A DNA stretch of 64,000 nucleotides from an uncultured Burkholderiales bacterium (GCA_903886485.1 CAISMH010000003.1:1-64000), one strand, 5' to 3'; positions 51,216 to 60,842 are shown, counted from the first letter of the stretch. A program made the numbers and translations. Notes: generated by a model not told the origin, from the sequence alone.

Positions 51216-52841
51216 TCAGACTTGTCCTTTGACCAAGCGAATCAGCTGCTGTGCTTGATCAAGGGTGAGGCCCTCGTCTTGGCCCGCCCATGCAATGAAT
51301 TGGTCGGGGCGAACCAGTATCCACTTGGCTTCGTAGCGTGCGGTGTAGGCGCTGGTTTTTTCATGCACACATGTCAATGTCATGCCTTCGTTGGCGGCAG
51401 CGTCGAGGAAGATTTGAATTTCCTGTGGCGTGGCATCAAACGCCAACAACGTGAATTGCGCACCGAGCGCGTCAAACACATTCTTGCCCGAGCTCAGGGT
51501 CATGGGGCTCAAGTGGTGTCCGGTGCGGGCCTTGAATTGGTGTGAGCCCTTGGCGCTACAGAAGTGCGGCGCACCATCGTTTTGCCAGACCACGGGGGAG
51601 CCTTCGTAATTGGGTTCAAACGCATGCACCTCGCCTGCGGCACCTTGCGAGCGTTGTGCCCAAGCTTTTTCAAAGCTGGCTTGGTCACGCACAGGATCGA
51701 ATTCGGCCAGAAACTCTTTGTCTGTTTCAATCGCGTGCGCGATGAAGTCGTTGATCGTGGACGCAAACACAGGGCGTCGCTCCGCATCGTAGGAGTCCAA
51801 CAAGTCTGGGCCTCCCCAGCCTTGCAGCACTGCGGCCAGTTTCCAGCCCAAGTTGCGTGCATCTTCGAGGCCTGAGTTGACGCCGTAGCCACCATACGGT
51901 GGGTGGCTGTGCGCGGCATCGCCAGCAATGAACACCCGACCTGCGCGGTAGGAGTCGGCGAGAGCAAATCGAAGATCCCAAAAGCCAATGTGTTGGAGTT
52001 CGATTTCAAACTCCGCCCCAACGGCTTGTTGAACATAGGCCTTGAAATCAAAGTTGTCCGCCGTTGTGCCCAGTGGGACGGGCGCATGGAAAAACCATGT
52101 GTTGCCAAGGTCCACGCGGCCAAAGAATTTCCAATAGCCCTCGAGTTCAGGATGCAGCACGTTGTAAAACGACTTGCCGGGGTAGCACGACAGCAGTTCG
52201 TGGAGTTCCTGCGATTTGAAAACAAGCAGCACCATCAGCCGGTCATGGTCGGTGAGTGTTTGTGTGATGCCTGATTGCTCACGTATTTTCGAGCGACTGC
52301 CGTCGCAACCGACCGCGTATGACGCACGGACGCTGCGCTGCTGTTGGGTGGCACGCTCAGTCAGGGTGAGCGTGACGCCATCTGCGTCTTGCACGGGGCT
52401 GTCGGCATCCCAGCCATAGAAGGTTTGTACGCAAGGCAGCATGGCCACTCGTTGACGCAACACTTTTTCGGTCTCGTACTGAGGCAGCCGTTCGTTGGCC
52501 GTGAAGTAGAAGGGTTTGACCAGTTCACGCTGGAGCCAGTCGTACGCGTATTTTCCCAGCAGCGTGCCATATGCCGTGAGTCCGCCAATCCCATAGGCGG
52601 GTGGAATGGTGCGTGCCTCGCGAATTTCTTTTTCAGCGCCCCAGAAATGCATGTGCTCCATCGTGCGCTGAGTCAGGTTTTGCCCTCTGGGGATGGGCTG
52701 CGTTTGTGTGTGTCGCTCGGTCAGTATGCAGCGAATGCCACGCTGTCCCAGCTCAATGGCGAGGCCTAAGCCCACGGGGCCTGCGCCGATGATCACCACG
52801 TCGGCTGTCAGAGGGGTGGTGTGGTTGGTTGTCATGTTCAT
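51216..52841 (-). CDS. FAD-dependent aromatic hydroxylase (MhpA/phenol hydroxylase type)
   Basis: The ATG at 52841 gives 541 residues. The Rossmann motif ADVVIIGAGPVGLGLAIELG near residue 14, then the NADPH-region YAVGCDGSRSKIREQ and the second FAD motif AGRVFIAGDAAHSHPPYGGYGVNSGLEDARNLGWKLA are clear. The C-terminal thioredoxin-like domain follows at residues 420-541. Such enzymes hydroxylate phenolic acids in the ortho position. It lies opposite in direction to the rest of the catabolic group, next to a LivK receptor. Confidence 0.9.
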   Translation of the reverse strand: MNMTTNHTTPLTADVVIIGAGPVGLGLAIELGQRGIRCILTERHTQTQPIPRGQNLTQRTMEHMHFWGAEKEIREARTIPPAYGIGGLTAYGTLLGKYAYDWLQRELVKPFYFTANERLPQYETEKVLRQRVAMLPCVQTFYGWDADSPVQDADGVTLTLTERATQQQRSVRASYAVGCDGSRSKIREQSGITQTLTDHDRLMVLLVFKSQELHELLSCYPGKSFYNVLHPELEGYWKFFGRVDLGNTWFFHAPVPLGTTADNFDFKAYVQQAVGAEFEIELQHIGFWDLRFALADSYRAGRVFIAGDAAHSHPPYGGYGVNSGLEDARNLGWKLAAVLQGWGGPDLLDSYDAERRPVFASTINDFIAHAIETDKEFLAEFDPVRDQASFEKAWAQRSQGAAGEVHAFEPNYEGSPVVWQNDGAPHFCSAKGSHQFKARTGHHLSPMTLSSGKNVFDALGAQFTLLAFDATPQEIQIFLDAAANEGMTLTCVHEKTSAYTARYEAKWILVRPDQFIAWAGQDEGLTLDQAQQLIRLVKGQV

Positions 52842-53017
52842 GAGGAATGTGTGCTTGGTTCTTGTTGTCTGTAGCGATGAAGGCTTCATCTGACTGAAGG
52901 TAGCCGATTGTTGTGACTAAAGGGCGGCGCGTGTGTCGCGAACTTGCCAGTGCGCAGACGAGGTTTAAGGTACAAACGGGCCTGAAAAAATACCCAAACA
53001 TCAAGGAGACACGGTAT

Positions 53018-54187
53018 ATGCATAAACGGAATTTTTTGAACCTGATGGCTGGTGTGGGCTTGGCTGCCATCTCCGCGGTGACGCAGGCGCAAGACAACAG
53101 CTTCAAAGTGGGTCTGATCTTGCCCATGTCGGGCCCGTTTGCAGCGACAGGCAAACAGTTGGAATCTGCCGCACGACTGTATGTCTCGCAGCATGGTGAC
53201 ACGGTGGCTGGCCGCAAGGTGGTGTTGATCGTCAAAGACGACACAGGCTCGCCCGAGGTCACCAAACGCATTGCCCAAGAGTTGGTGGTGAATGACAAAG
53301 TTCAGGTTTTGGCCGGCTTTGGTCTGACACCCTTGGCCATGGCCACAGCGCCGGTGGCGACACAATCCAAAACCCCGATGGTGGTGATGGCGGCTGCGAC
53401 ATCTGTGGTCACAGAAGCATCGCCCTACATTGTGCGCACCAGTTTTACCGTGCCTCAGGTGGTGGTGACGTTGGCCGATTGGGCCTCAAAGAACAACATC
53501 AAGCGTGTGGTGAGCTTGGTGACAGACTACGCGCCTGGCATCGACTCTGAGAAGTATTTCAACCAACGCTTCATCGCCAACGGCGGGGTGGTGGTGGAGA
53601 CGCTGCGCGTGCCGCTGCGCAACCCAGATTTCGCACCGTTCTTGCAGCGCGTGCGAGATGCCAAACCCGATGCCCTGTTTACTTTTGTGCCGGCCGGTGT
53701 GGGTTCTGCGTTGATGAAGCAATTCTCTGAGCGTGGGCTGGACAAAGCAGGCATTCGCTTGATCGCCGAAGGCAGCGTCACGGACGACGACATCATCAAC
53801 GGCATGGGCGATGTGGCTTTGAGCGTGGTGACAACGCATCACTACTCAGCCTCTCATAAATCGCCGACGAATAAAAAGTTCGTGGAGGCATTCGGCAAAG
53901 CCAACAACGGAGCGCGCCCCAACTTCATGGCCGTCGGCGCCTATGACGGCATGCGCGTGATTTACGAAGCGGCCAAAGCCACCAAGGGCCAAGGCGGTGA
54001 GCCTTTGCTGAATGCCATGAAGGGGCAGGTTTTTGAAAGCCCACGCGGCCCGATCTACATCGATGCGCAAACCCGTGATGTGGTGCAAAACATCTACATC
54101 CGACGTGTCGAGCGTGTGGGCGATCAGTTGTGGAACCAAGAAATTGAGACGGTGACGGACGTCAAAGACATCGGTAAAACACGTTGA
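53018..54187 (+). CDS. ABC-transporter substrate-binding protein (LivK type), copy 1
   Basis: AAGGAG precedes the ATG at 53018. A Sec signal ends near AVTQA-QD. FKVGLILPMSGPFAATGKQ opens the Peripla_BP_6 fold, and VKDDTGSPEVTKRIAQELVV and MVVMAAATS follow. It is about 70% identical by eye to the LivK encoded at 56297, the receptor next to the permease genes. It probably binds an aromatic acid or a branched-chain amino-acid analogue and shares the downstream LivHMGF. The four genes between copies interrupt the transport operon. Confidence 0.92.
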   Translation: MHKRNFLNLMAGVGLAAISAVTQAQDNSFKVGLILPMSGPFAATGKQLESAARLYVSQHGDTVAGRKVVLIVKDDTGSPEVTKRIAQELVVNDKVQVLAGFGLTPLAMATAPVATQSKTPMVVMAAATSVVTEASPYIVRTSFTVPQVVVTLADWASKNNIKRVVSLVTDYAPGIDSEKYFNQRFIANGGVVVETLRVPLRNPDFAPFLQRVRDAKPDALFTFVPAGVGSALMKQFSERGLDKAGIRLIAEGSVTDDDIINGMGDVALSVVTTHHYSASHKSPTNKKFVEAFGKANNGARPNFMAVGAYDGMRVIYEAAKATKGQGGEPLLNAMKGQVFESPRGPIYIDAQTRDVVQNIYIRRVERVGDQLWNQEIETVTDVKDIGKTR

Positions 54188-54200
54188 TTCAAGGCGATTG

Positions 54201-54935
54201 ATGCGCAACTTACCTCTGCTTCTGGTGCCCGGACTGATGTGTGATCACACAGTCTGGGAGCCCCTCTACCCGCACATCAGTGACATGCCCACGTGCACCG
54301 TGGTGGATCACGGCCCAGCCGATTCGCTTGAGCAAATGGCGCGGCAACTGTTGCAAGACGCGCCGCCTCAGTTCTTGTTGGCAGGACACTCCATGGGCGC
54401 ACGCGTGGTGCTTGAGGCGTGGCGACTTGCGCCCCAGCGTATCGCTGGGGTGGCTTTGCTCGACACGGGGTACTTGCCCAAGTCTTCAGGACCAGCGGGG
54501 GAGGAGGAGGTCCGTAAGCGGTTGAACTTGCTCCGCATCGCGCAAGAGCAAGGTGTGCGTGTCATGGCGCGCGAATGGGTGCAAGGCATGGTGCATCCTG
54601 ATCGCCTCAACGATCACGCGCTGATTGAACGCATCCTGACCATGTTTGAGCGCAAAAGCGCAGACATCTTTGCCAAGCAAATTCAAGCCCTCATCCATCG
54701 GCCCGATGGCAGTGCGGTCTTGCAATCCATCCATGTTCCCACGCTGATCCTGTGTGGTCAGCAAGACACCTGGGCGCCCCCTGCGCAACACGCCGCCATG
54801 CAGCAACTCGCACCCCACGCCACGCTGGCCTTGATCGACGATGCCGGTCACATGGCCCCGATGGAGCGTCCTTCACACGTGGCGCAGGCGATGCAGCAAT
54901 GGATGGCGCAATGCGCTGTCCCCACTGTTGGATGA
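54201..54935 (+). CDS. Alpha/beta hydrolase, 244 aa
   Basis: The ATG at 54201 gives LPLLLVPGLMCDHTVWEPLYP at the start. GHSMGARVVLEAW is the nucleophile elbow (GxSxG), LILCGQQDTWAPPAQHAAM contains the acid residue, and IDDAGHMAPMERP the His. All three catalytic positions are present. It probably cleaves an ester or C-C bond in a pathway intermediate. Co-transcribed with the LivK receptor before it and the SnoaL-like gene after it. Confidence 0.88.
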   Translation: MRNLPLLLVPGLMCDHTVWEPLYPHISDMPTCTVVDHGPADSLEQMARQLLQDAPPQFLLAGHSMGARVVLEAWRLAPQRIAGVALLDTGYLPKSSGPAGEEEVRKRLNLLRIAQEQGVRVMAREWVQGMVHPDRLNDHALIERILTMFERKSADIFAKQIQALIHRPDGSAVLQSIHVPTLILCGQQDTWAPPAQHAAMQQLAPHATLALIDDAGHMAPMERPSHVAQAMQQWMAQCAVPTVG

Positions 54936-54950
54936 TGGAAGGGGACTGAG

Positions 54951-55388
54951 ATGGATGCACTGGCCCTGCTTCAAGCCGAAAGCGCATGTCGCAATTTGAT
55001 TGTGTCGGCGGCGCAAGCGGTCGATCAACAAGATTACGAAGCCTTTGTGGCACTGTTTGCTGTGGACGCCACCTTGGTTCGCCCCGGTGGCCATGTGCTG
55101 CGCGGGCATTCAGAAATTCTTGCCGCCTACACCAGCAAGCCCGCAAATCGCATCACCCACCATTTGGTGTGCAACCACCAAGTGCGCATCACCGGTTCAA
55201 ACACGGCTGAATCACGCTGCAAGGTGTTGCTCTACGCCAGTGATAAGACGCGAGAACTGACCCCGCAAGGACGATTGGCAGACCCAACGCATCAAGTCGG
55301 CGTCATGCAAGACACGCTGATCCAGACAGCGCAGGGCTGGCGAATTCAACACCGCCAAGCTTGGTTTGAGGTGTTTTCGAGCACCTGA
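54951..55388 (+). CDS. SnoaL/NTF2-like protein, 145 aa
   Basis: The cone-shaped NTF2-like fold is suggested by CRNLIVSAAQAVDQQDYEAFVALFAVDATL, the RGHSEILAAY helix and TQVGVMQDTLIQTAQGWRI-type strands near the end. Small members of this family act as isomerases, dehydratases or oxygenase beta subunits; here the neighbouring Rieske oxygenase makes the last role possible. There is no signal. Fifteen bases separate it from the hydrolase gene. Confidence 0.85.
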   Translation: MDALALLQAESACRNLIVSAAQAVDQQDYEAFVALFAVDATLVRPGGHVLRGHSEILAAYTSKPANRITHHLVCNHQVRITGSNTAESRCKVLLYASDKTRELTPQGRLADPTHQVGVMQDTLIQTAQGWRIQHRQAWFEVFSST

Positions 55389-55400
55389 AGATTTCTAAAA

Positions 55401-55473
55401 TTGGATACAAAAAGATCGGTGCTTACCCTATATATTGGATTTATTTGATCTAAATCAGACCCCAATGTATACA
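55401..55473. promoter_or_regulatory. Probable GntR operators
   Basis: TTGGATACAA at 55401-55410 and TGTATACA at 55466-55473 (within AATGTATACAAT) are two related inverted repeats of the ATTGTATACAAT type that VanR/FadR-like GntR proteins bind. The second lies 10 bases before the GntR start, suggesting autoregulation. The upstream one may affect the promoter. The intervening sequence TATATATTGG is AT-rich and could hold the -10. Confidence 0.6.
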
Positions 55474-55483
55474 ATTTCCCGCC

Positions 55484-56257
55484 ATGGAGTCAAACACAAC
55501 ATTGCAGGGGTCGACTGACGCAGCGCACGCGCATGAGGAAAGCGGCTCACAAGCGGTGAAGGTGCAGTTGAAGTTGCGCGAGATGATTTTGGCGGGCGAA
55601 CTCAAGGCGGGCGCTCGCATCACCGAGTTGGCCATGGTCGAGAAGTTAGGCGTGTCACGCACGCCGATCCGTGCGGCATTGATTCGGCTGGAACAAGAAG
55701 GCTTGTTGCAGCAAATGTCCAGCGGCGGTTTTGCCATCCGTAAATTTTCGCAGGCCGATGTTGCAGACGCCATTGAGCTCAGGGGCACGGTCGAGGGTTT
55801 GGCCGCGCGGCTGGCTGCGGAGCGAGGCGCACCCGCCGAGGCACTGGCGCAAGCCCATCGATGTTTGGATCAGATTGATCGCTTGCTCAGCCAGTCGGTC
55901 CTCAATGAAGAAGCTTTTTCAAACTATGTGCGATTGAACGCACAGTTTCACACCTTGTTGGGTGGCTTGTCTGACTCCTCCATTGTGCAGCGCGAGCTCG
56001 AGCGCCTTGGCAGCTTGCCATTTGCCTCACCGTCAGGGTTTGTGGGTGTGCAGGCCAACACGCTCAAGGCGCGTGACATGCTGATCGTGGCCCAAGACCA
56101 GCATCGCCAAGTGATTGAGGCGATCACTCAGCGCGAGGGGGCTCGGGCCGAGTCCGTGATGCGAGAGCACTCACGATTGGCGCAACGCAATCTTCGCGAA
56201 GCGGTGCGCCACACCTTGAAAATGCCTGGCGTGCACTTGATCTTGCCGACGACTTAA
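55484..56257 (+). CDS. GntR-family (FadR/FCD) transcriptional regulator
   Basis: The wHTH is at residues 25-90 (KLREMILAGELKAGARITEL, then VEKLGVSRTPIRAALIRLEQEGLL). The C-terminal FCD domain has AIELRGTVEGLAARLAAERG, then VRLNAQFHTLLGGLS, and the final EAITQREGARAESVMREHSRLAQ with conserved His residues for metal or acid ligand. It likely represses the catabolic and transport genes and itself through the operators upstream, until an aromatic acid binds. Confidence 0.93.
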   Translation: MESNTTLQGSTDAAHAHEESGSQAVKVQLKLREMILAGELKAGARITELAMVEKLGVSRTPIRAALIRLEQEGLLQQMSSGGFAIRKFSQADVADAIELRGTVEGLAARLAAERGAPAEALAQAHRCLDQIDRLLSQSVLNEEAFSNYVRLNAQFHTLLGGLSDSSIVQRELERLGSLPFASPSGFVGVQANTLKARDMLIVAQDQHRQVIEAITQREGARAESVMREHSRLAQRNLREAVRHTLKMPGVHLILPTT

Positions 56258-56296
56258 TCAACCGAATTTGTGAATCATTTTTAAAGGGAGACATTC

Positions 56297-57463
56297 ATGC
56301 AAAAACGTTATTTCTTGAGCGCCCTCATGGTGGGGCTGTTGTCCGCTTATGCGAGCAACGCGTTGGCACAGGAGAAATTCAAAATTGGTTTGATCTTGCC
56401 AATGACAGGTCCCTTCGCCTCCACGGGCAAACAAATTGAAGCCGCCGCCCGTCTGTATATGGCGCAAAACGGCGACACCGTGGGCGGTAAAAAAGTTGAA
56501 TTGATCGTCAAGGACGACACCAGCGCCCCCGACGTGACCAAGCGCATTGCGCAAGAACTCGTGGTGAATGAAAAGGTGAATGTGTTGGCCGGTTTTGGCT
56601 TGACGCCTTTGGCCTTGGCCACGGCACCGATTGCCACTCAGTCGAAAACGCCGATGGTGGTGATGGCTGCTGCCACCTCCAGCATCACGCAAGCGTCGCC
56701 TTATGTGGTGCGCACCAGTTTCACATTGCCCCAAGCTGCGGTGGCGATGGCCGACTGGGTGCCCAACAACGGCATCAAAAAAGTGGTGACCTTGGTGTCT
56801 GACTATGGCCCCGGCATTGATGCTGAAAAGTTTTTCAAAGACCGCCTGTTGTTCAACGGCGGACAAGTGCTGGAAACCTTGCGCGTGCCTCTGCGTAACC
56901 CAGACTTTGCCCCCTTCTTGCAAAAAGTGCGTGATTTGAAGCCTGATGCCTTGTTTGTGTTTGTTCCTTCCGGTGCAGGCGCGGCTTTGATGAAACAGTT
57001 CGCCGAGCGCGGCATGGACAAAGCGGGCATCAAGCTGATCGGCACGGGCGACATCACGGACGACGATATCTTGAACGGCATGGGCGATGTGGCCAATGGC
57101 GTGGTGACCTCGCACCATTACTCCGCGTCGCACAACTCACCCCTGAACAAGAAGTTTGTCGCTGCCTTTGAAAAAGCGAATGCAGGTTTGCGTCCCAACT
57201 TCATGGCGGTGGGCGGTTATGACGGCATGCGCGTGATTTACGAAGCAGCCCGAGCCACCAAAGGCGGCAGTGGCGACGCCTTGCTGACGGCGATGAAAGG
57301 CCAGTTGTTCGAGAGCCCACGCGGGCCCATGTTCATCGATGCGCAAACCCGCGATGTGGTGCACAACATTTACATTCGTCGCGTGGAAAAAGTGGGTGGT
57401 CAACTCTACAACCAAGAGTTCGATACGCTCAAAGACGTCAAAGACCCAGGCAAGAGCAAGTAA
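56297..57463 (+). CDS. ABC-transporter substrate-binding protein (LivK type), copy 2
   Basis: AAAGGGAG precedes the ATG. The signal peptide ends near LAQE. FKIGLILPMTGPFASTGKQ and VKDDTSAPDVTKRIAQELVV mirror copy 1, as does FESPRGPMFIDAQTRDVV near the end. It is directly upstream of and overlaps by one base the LivH permease, so it is the transporter's own receptor. Copy 1 might deliver a second substrate to the same permease. Confidence 0.93.
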   Translation: MQKRYFLSALMVGLLSAYASNALAQEKFKIGLILPMTGPFASTGKQIEAAARLYMAQNGDTVGGKKVELIVKDDTSAPDVTKRIAQELVVNEKVNVLAGFGLTPLALATAPIATQSKTPMVVMAAATSSITQASPYVVRTSFTLPQAAVAMADWVPNNGIKKVVTLVSDYGPGIDAEKFFKDRLLFNGGQVLETLRVPLRNPDFAPFLQKVRDLKPDALFVFVPSGAGAALMKQFAERGMDKAGIKLIGTGDITDDDILNGMGDVANGVVTSHHYSASHNSPLNKKFVAAFEKANAGLRPNFMAVGGYDGMRVIYEAARATKGGSGDALLTAMKGQLFESPRGPMFIDAQTRDVVHNIYIRRVEKVGGQLYNQEFDTLKDVKDPGKSK

Positions 57464-58341
57464 TGCTGACACTCTTATTTGATGGGGTGGCGTACGGCAT
57501 GCTCCTGTTTATTTTGGCGGTGGGCTTGTGCGTGACGATGGGGTTGATGAATTTCATCAACCTCGCGCACGGCGCTTTTGCCATGCTCGGCGGCTACTTG
57601 ACGGTGGTGCTGATGCAGCGCCATGGCGTGCCATTTTTGGTGTGTTTGCCTTTGGCATTCTTGGCCTCTGCCGTGGTGGGGGTGGTGCTAGAGCGGACCT
57701 TGTACCGTGCGATGTATAAAAAACCGCATCTGGACCAAGTGCTGTTTTCGATTGGCTTGGCTTTCATGGCGGTGGCCTCGGCGGACTACTGGATGGGTTC
57801 TCAGCAGCAAATCATGCAGTTGCCAGATTGGTTGCGTGGTCGCACCGAGTTGTTCGCCGACACGCCATTTGTGTTGGGCATGGGGCACTACCGCTTATTC
57901 ATCATTGCGGTGTGTGCGGCCTTGACCGTGGGCTTGCAGTACGTGTTGTCGGCCACGCGTTTTGGCAGCCGTTTGCGTGCCAGCGTCGATGACCCGCGTG
58001 TCGCTTCGGGCTTGGGCATCAATGTGAATGTGGTGTTTGCCGCCACCTTTTCGGTGGGCTCTGGTTTGGCGGGCTTGGGTGGCGCTTTGGGTGCTGAGGT
58101 CTTGGGCCTGGACCCGACCTTCCCCTTGAAGTTCATGGTGTACTTTTTGATTGTGGTTGCCGTGGGTGGCACCACGTCCATCACCGGGCCTTTGTTGGCG
58201 GCTTTGCTGCTGGGCATTGCGGATGTGGCTGGCAAGTACTACATCCCTAAATTGGGGGCCTTCATTGTGTATGCCCTCATGATTGCAATTTTGATTTGGC
58301 GTCCACAAGGCCTCTTCGTTCGTCAAGGAGGTAAGTCATGA
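57463..58341 (+). CDS. livH: Branched-chain-type ABC permease LivH
   Basis: The start codon overlaps the receptor stop. About eight hydrophobic helices and the LivH motif VTMGLMNFINLAHGAFAMLGGYL near residue 25 are present, then FGSRLRASVDDPRVASGLGINV near the middle, which is the EAA-like contact loop to the ATPases. It forms the inner-membrane channel with LivM. It overlaps livM by four bases. Confidence 0.92.
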   Translation: MLTLLFDGVAYGMLLFILAVGLCVTMGLMNFINLAHGAFAMLGGYLTVVLMQRHGVPFLVCLPLAFLASAVVGVVLERTLYRAMYKKPHLDQVLFSIGLAFMAVASADYWMGSQQQIMQLPDWLRGRTELFADTPFVLGMGHYRLFIIAVCAALTVGLQYVLSATRFGSRLRASVDDPRVASGLGINVNVVFAATFSVGSGLAGLGGALGAEVLGLDPTFPLKFMVYFLIVVAVGGTTSITGPLLAALLLGIADVAGKYYIPKLGAFIVYALMIAILIWRPQGLFVRQGGKS

Positions 58342-59312
58342 ACGCACAAACGTCTTTGTTGCGTGCCACACGTTGGCATCCCTTGGAGTTGGTCTTTTGG
58401 GTCTTGGCATTTGTCTCGCCTTGGGTGCTGACACAACATGCACTGATCATCAATGAAATCGCCATCGTCGCGCTGTTTGCCGTGTCATTGGATTTGGTGT
58501 TGGGCTACACCGGCATCGTGTCGTTGGGGCATGCCGCATTTTTAGGCTTTGGGGCGTATGCGGCGGCCTTGTTTGCCAAGCACATCAACCCCGATCCCCT
58601 CTTGGGTTTGTCTGTGGGCATGGCGGCGGCGACTTTGTTGGGCGCACTGTGTTCGCTGTCCATCATGCGAGGCAGTGACTTGACACGCTTGATGGTCACC
58701 TTAGGCACTGCATTGATCTTGTTGGAGTTGGCCAACAAATACAGTGACTTGACCGGTGGTGCCGATGGTTTGCAAGGCGTCATCATGGGGCCATTGTTGG
58801 GTCAGTTCGAGTTTGATTTGATGGGCCAAGTGGCCGCCTGGTATTCACTGTGTGTGCTGTTGGTGCTGTTTGTGTTGGCACGTCGTTTGGTGCATGCGCC
58901 CTTGGGGGCCACGCTCAAAGCGGTGCGTGACAACCGTCTACGCGCCATGGCGATTGGTATTCCCGTGACGGCGCGTCTGGCCGTTGTCTACACCATCGCA
59001 GCTGGCATTGCCGGTGCTGCAGGCGCTTTGATGGCGCAGACCACGGGGTTCGCCTCGTTGGACGTGTTCGCATTAGATCGGTCGGCCGACGTGATGTTGA
59101 TGCTGGCCATCGGTGGCGTGGGTTGGTTGTACGGCGGTATTGCTGGCGCTGTGGCCTTCAAGTTGATGTATGACGTGATCGCCAACATCACCCCACAGTA
59201 CTGGACTTTTTGGATCGGTCTGTTTTTGGTGGTGCTGGTCATGGTCGGACGTGAACGTTTGATTCGTCCTTGGACTTGGTTTTCTTCTGCACGTCAAGAG
59301 GGGTCGTCATGA
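58338..59312 (+). CDS. livM: Branched-chain-type ABC permease LivM
   Basis: The 324-residue protein has about ten hydrophobic helices. LDLVLGYTGIVSLGHAAFLGFGAYAAAL is the LivM signature, and GATLKAVRDNRLRAMAIGIPV the loop contacting the ATPases. It pairs with LivH. It overlaps livG by four bases. Confidence 0.92.
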   Translation: MNAQTSLLRATRWHPLELVFWVLAFVSPWVLTQHALIINEIAIVALFAVSLDLVLGYTGIVSLGHAAFLGFGAYAAALFAKHINPDPLLGLSVGMAAATLLGALCSLSIMRGSDLTRLMVTLGTALILLELANKYSDLTGGADGLQGVIMGPLLGQFEFDLMGQVAAWYSLCVLLVLFVLARRLVHAPLGATLKAVRDNRLRAMAIGIPVTARLAVVYTIAAGIAGAAGALMAQTTGFASLDVFALDRSADVMLMLAIGGVGWLYGGIAGAVAFKLMYDVIANITPQYWTFWIGLFLVVLVMVGRERLIRPWTWFSSARQEGSS

Positions 59313-60091
59313 ACACGATGTCACCGATGAACCTCACGGACAAGGGATACGCCCTGCAAACGCAAGGCTTGGTGAAACGCTTTGGCGGTATCACCGCCAC
59401 GGACCATGTGAACCTCAATATCGCGCATGGGGCTCGCCATGCCCTGATTGGACCGAACGGCGCAGGCAAAACCACGCTCATCAACCTGATGACGGGCGTG
59501 TTGCCCGCCACAGAGGGGCGCATCTTGCTGGAAGGCCAAGACATTTCTAGTCTGGCCCCGCATCAGCGCGTGCGCCGTGGCATGGTGCGCACGTTCCAAA
59601 TCAACCAACTGTTCAACTCACTCACGCCGCTGGAAACTTTGGCGATGGTGGTGACGCAGCACCGCGGTGAGGGCGCACGTTGGTGGCAACCGTTGGGACA
59701 CAAGGCTGCCATCACGGAGCGGGCCGAACAACTCTTGGTGCAGTTTCATTTGACCGATGTGATGCAACAGCGCACCGAGCATTTGGCCTATGGCAAGCGT
59801 CGCTTGTTGGAAATGGCCATTGCGTTGGCGTGCGAGCCGCGCGTGTTGTTGTTGGACGAACCGGTGGCTGGTGTGCCTGCGGGCGAGCGCGACGAGCTGC
59901 TGCAAACCGTGGCGGCTTTGCCCAGTGATGTGTCCGTCGTGCTGATTGAGCATGACATGGACTTGGTGTTTAACTTTGCCGACCGCATCACGGTGTTGGT
60001 CAACGGTGCGGTGCTGACAGAAGGGACGCCGCAAGAGATTGCTCGCGACCCCCAAGTCAAAGCCGTGTATCTGGGAACCAGCCATGACTAA
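59309..60091 (+). CDS. livG: Branched-chain-type ABC ATPase LivG
   Basis: The ATG at 59309 overlaps livM; the longer frame is not used. Walker A is GPNGAGKTT, the signature motif is AYGKRRLLEMAIAL (the usual LSGGQ replaced by a Y-G-K-R-R variant, as in many LivG), Walker B is VLLLDEPVAGV and the H-loop is LIEHDMDLVF. It energises transport. It overlaps livF by eight bases. Confidence 0.92.
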   Translation: MNTMSPMNLTDKGYALQTQGLVKRFGGITATDHVNLNIAHGARHALIGPNGAGKTTLINLMTGVLPATEGRILLEGQDISSLAPHQRVRRGMVRTFQINQLFNSLTPLETLAMVVTQHRGEGARWWQPLGHKAAITERAEQLLVQFHLTDVMQQRTEHLAYGKRRLLEMAIALACEPRVLLLDEPVAGVPAGERDELLQTVAALPSDVSVVLIEHDMDLVFNFADRITVLVNGAVLTEGTPQEIARDPQVKAVYLGTSHD

Positions 60092-60821
60092 AGCGACTGA
60101 ACTTTTACACATTGAAGGCTTGAGCGCGGGCTACGGCGAAGCCGTGGTGTTGCATGACATTGCCTTGCGCTTGAACGAAGGCGAAACGCTGGCCTTACTC
60201 GGGCGCAATGGCACGGGCAAGACCACGCTGATGGACACCTTGGTGGGCGTGACCACGCAGCATGGCGGGCGCATCACCTTGGGTGGTGTTGCACTGCACC
60301 ACATGGCCCCGCATGAGCGGGCCGCAGCCGGTATAGGTTGGGTGCCGCAAGAGCGCAATATTTTCAAGTCTCTCACCGTGCACGAAAACCTCACAGCCGT
60401 GGCATGCGAGGCCCGACACAGTCAGCACCGGCCTTGGACGCCCGCGCGCGTGTACGAGTTGTTCCCACGTTTGGCCGAGCGCCAAGACAACTTGGGCACA
60501 CAACTCTCAGGCGGCGAGCAACAAATGTTGGCGGTGGGTCGCGCTTTGGTGCTGAACCCGCGTTTGTTGCTGTTGGACGAACCCCTCGAAGGTTTGGCCC
60601 CCATCATTGTGGAAGAGCTGTTGCGCGCGATTGCGCGCATCACGCGCGAAGAGGGCTTGAGTGCCATCATCGTTGAACAGCACCCCCAAGCCATTTTGAA
60701 AATCAGCCATCAAGCGGTGGTCCTCGACCATGGCACGGTGGTGCACAGCGGTAGCGCACACGCGTTGCTGGCGCAGACGGAACTGCTGGACCACCTCTTA
60801 GGTGTGGCCCGCGTAGATTGA
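60084..60821 (+). CDS. livF: Branched-chain-type ABC ATPase LivF
   Basis: The ATG at 60084 lies inside the end of livG. Walker A is GRNGTGKTT, the signature LSGGEQQMLAVGRAL, Walker B LLLLDEPLEGLAP and the switch His in IIVEQHPQA. The second ATPase of the transporter. It is followed 21 bases later by the Rieske oxygenase gene, so transport and oxidation genes are in one operon. Confidence 0.93.
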   Translation: MTKATELLHIEGLSAGYGEAVVLHDIALRLNEGETLALLGRNGTGKTTLMDTLVGVTTQHGGRITLGGVALHHMAPHERAAAGIGWVPQERNIFKSLTVHENLTAVACEARHSQHRPWTPARVYELFPRLAERQDNLGTQLSGGEQQMLAVGRALVLNPRLLLLDEPLEGLAPIIVEELLRAIARITREEGLSAIIVEQHPQAILKISHQAVVLDHGTVVHSGSAHALLAQTELLDHLLGVARVD

Positions 60822-60842
60822 GCATCAAGAAAGAGAGCGCGT

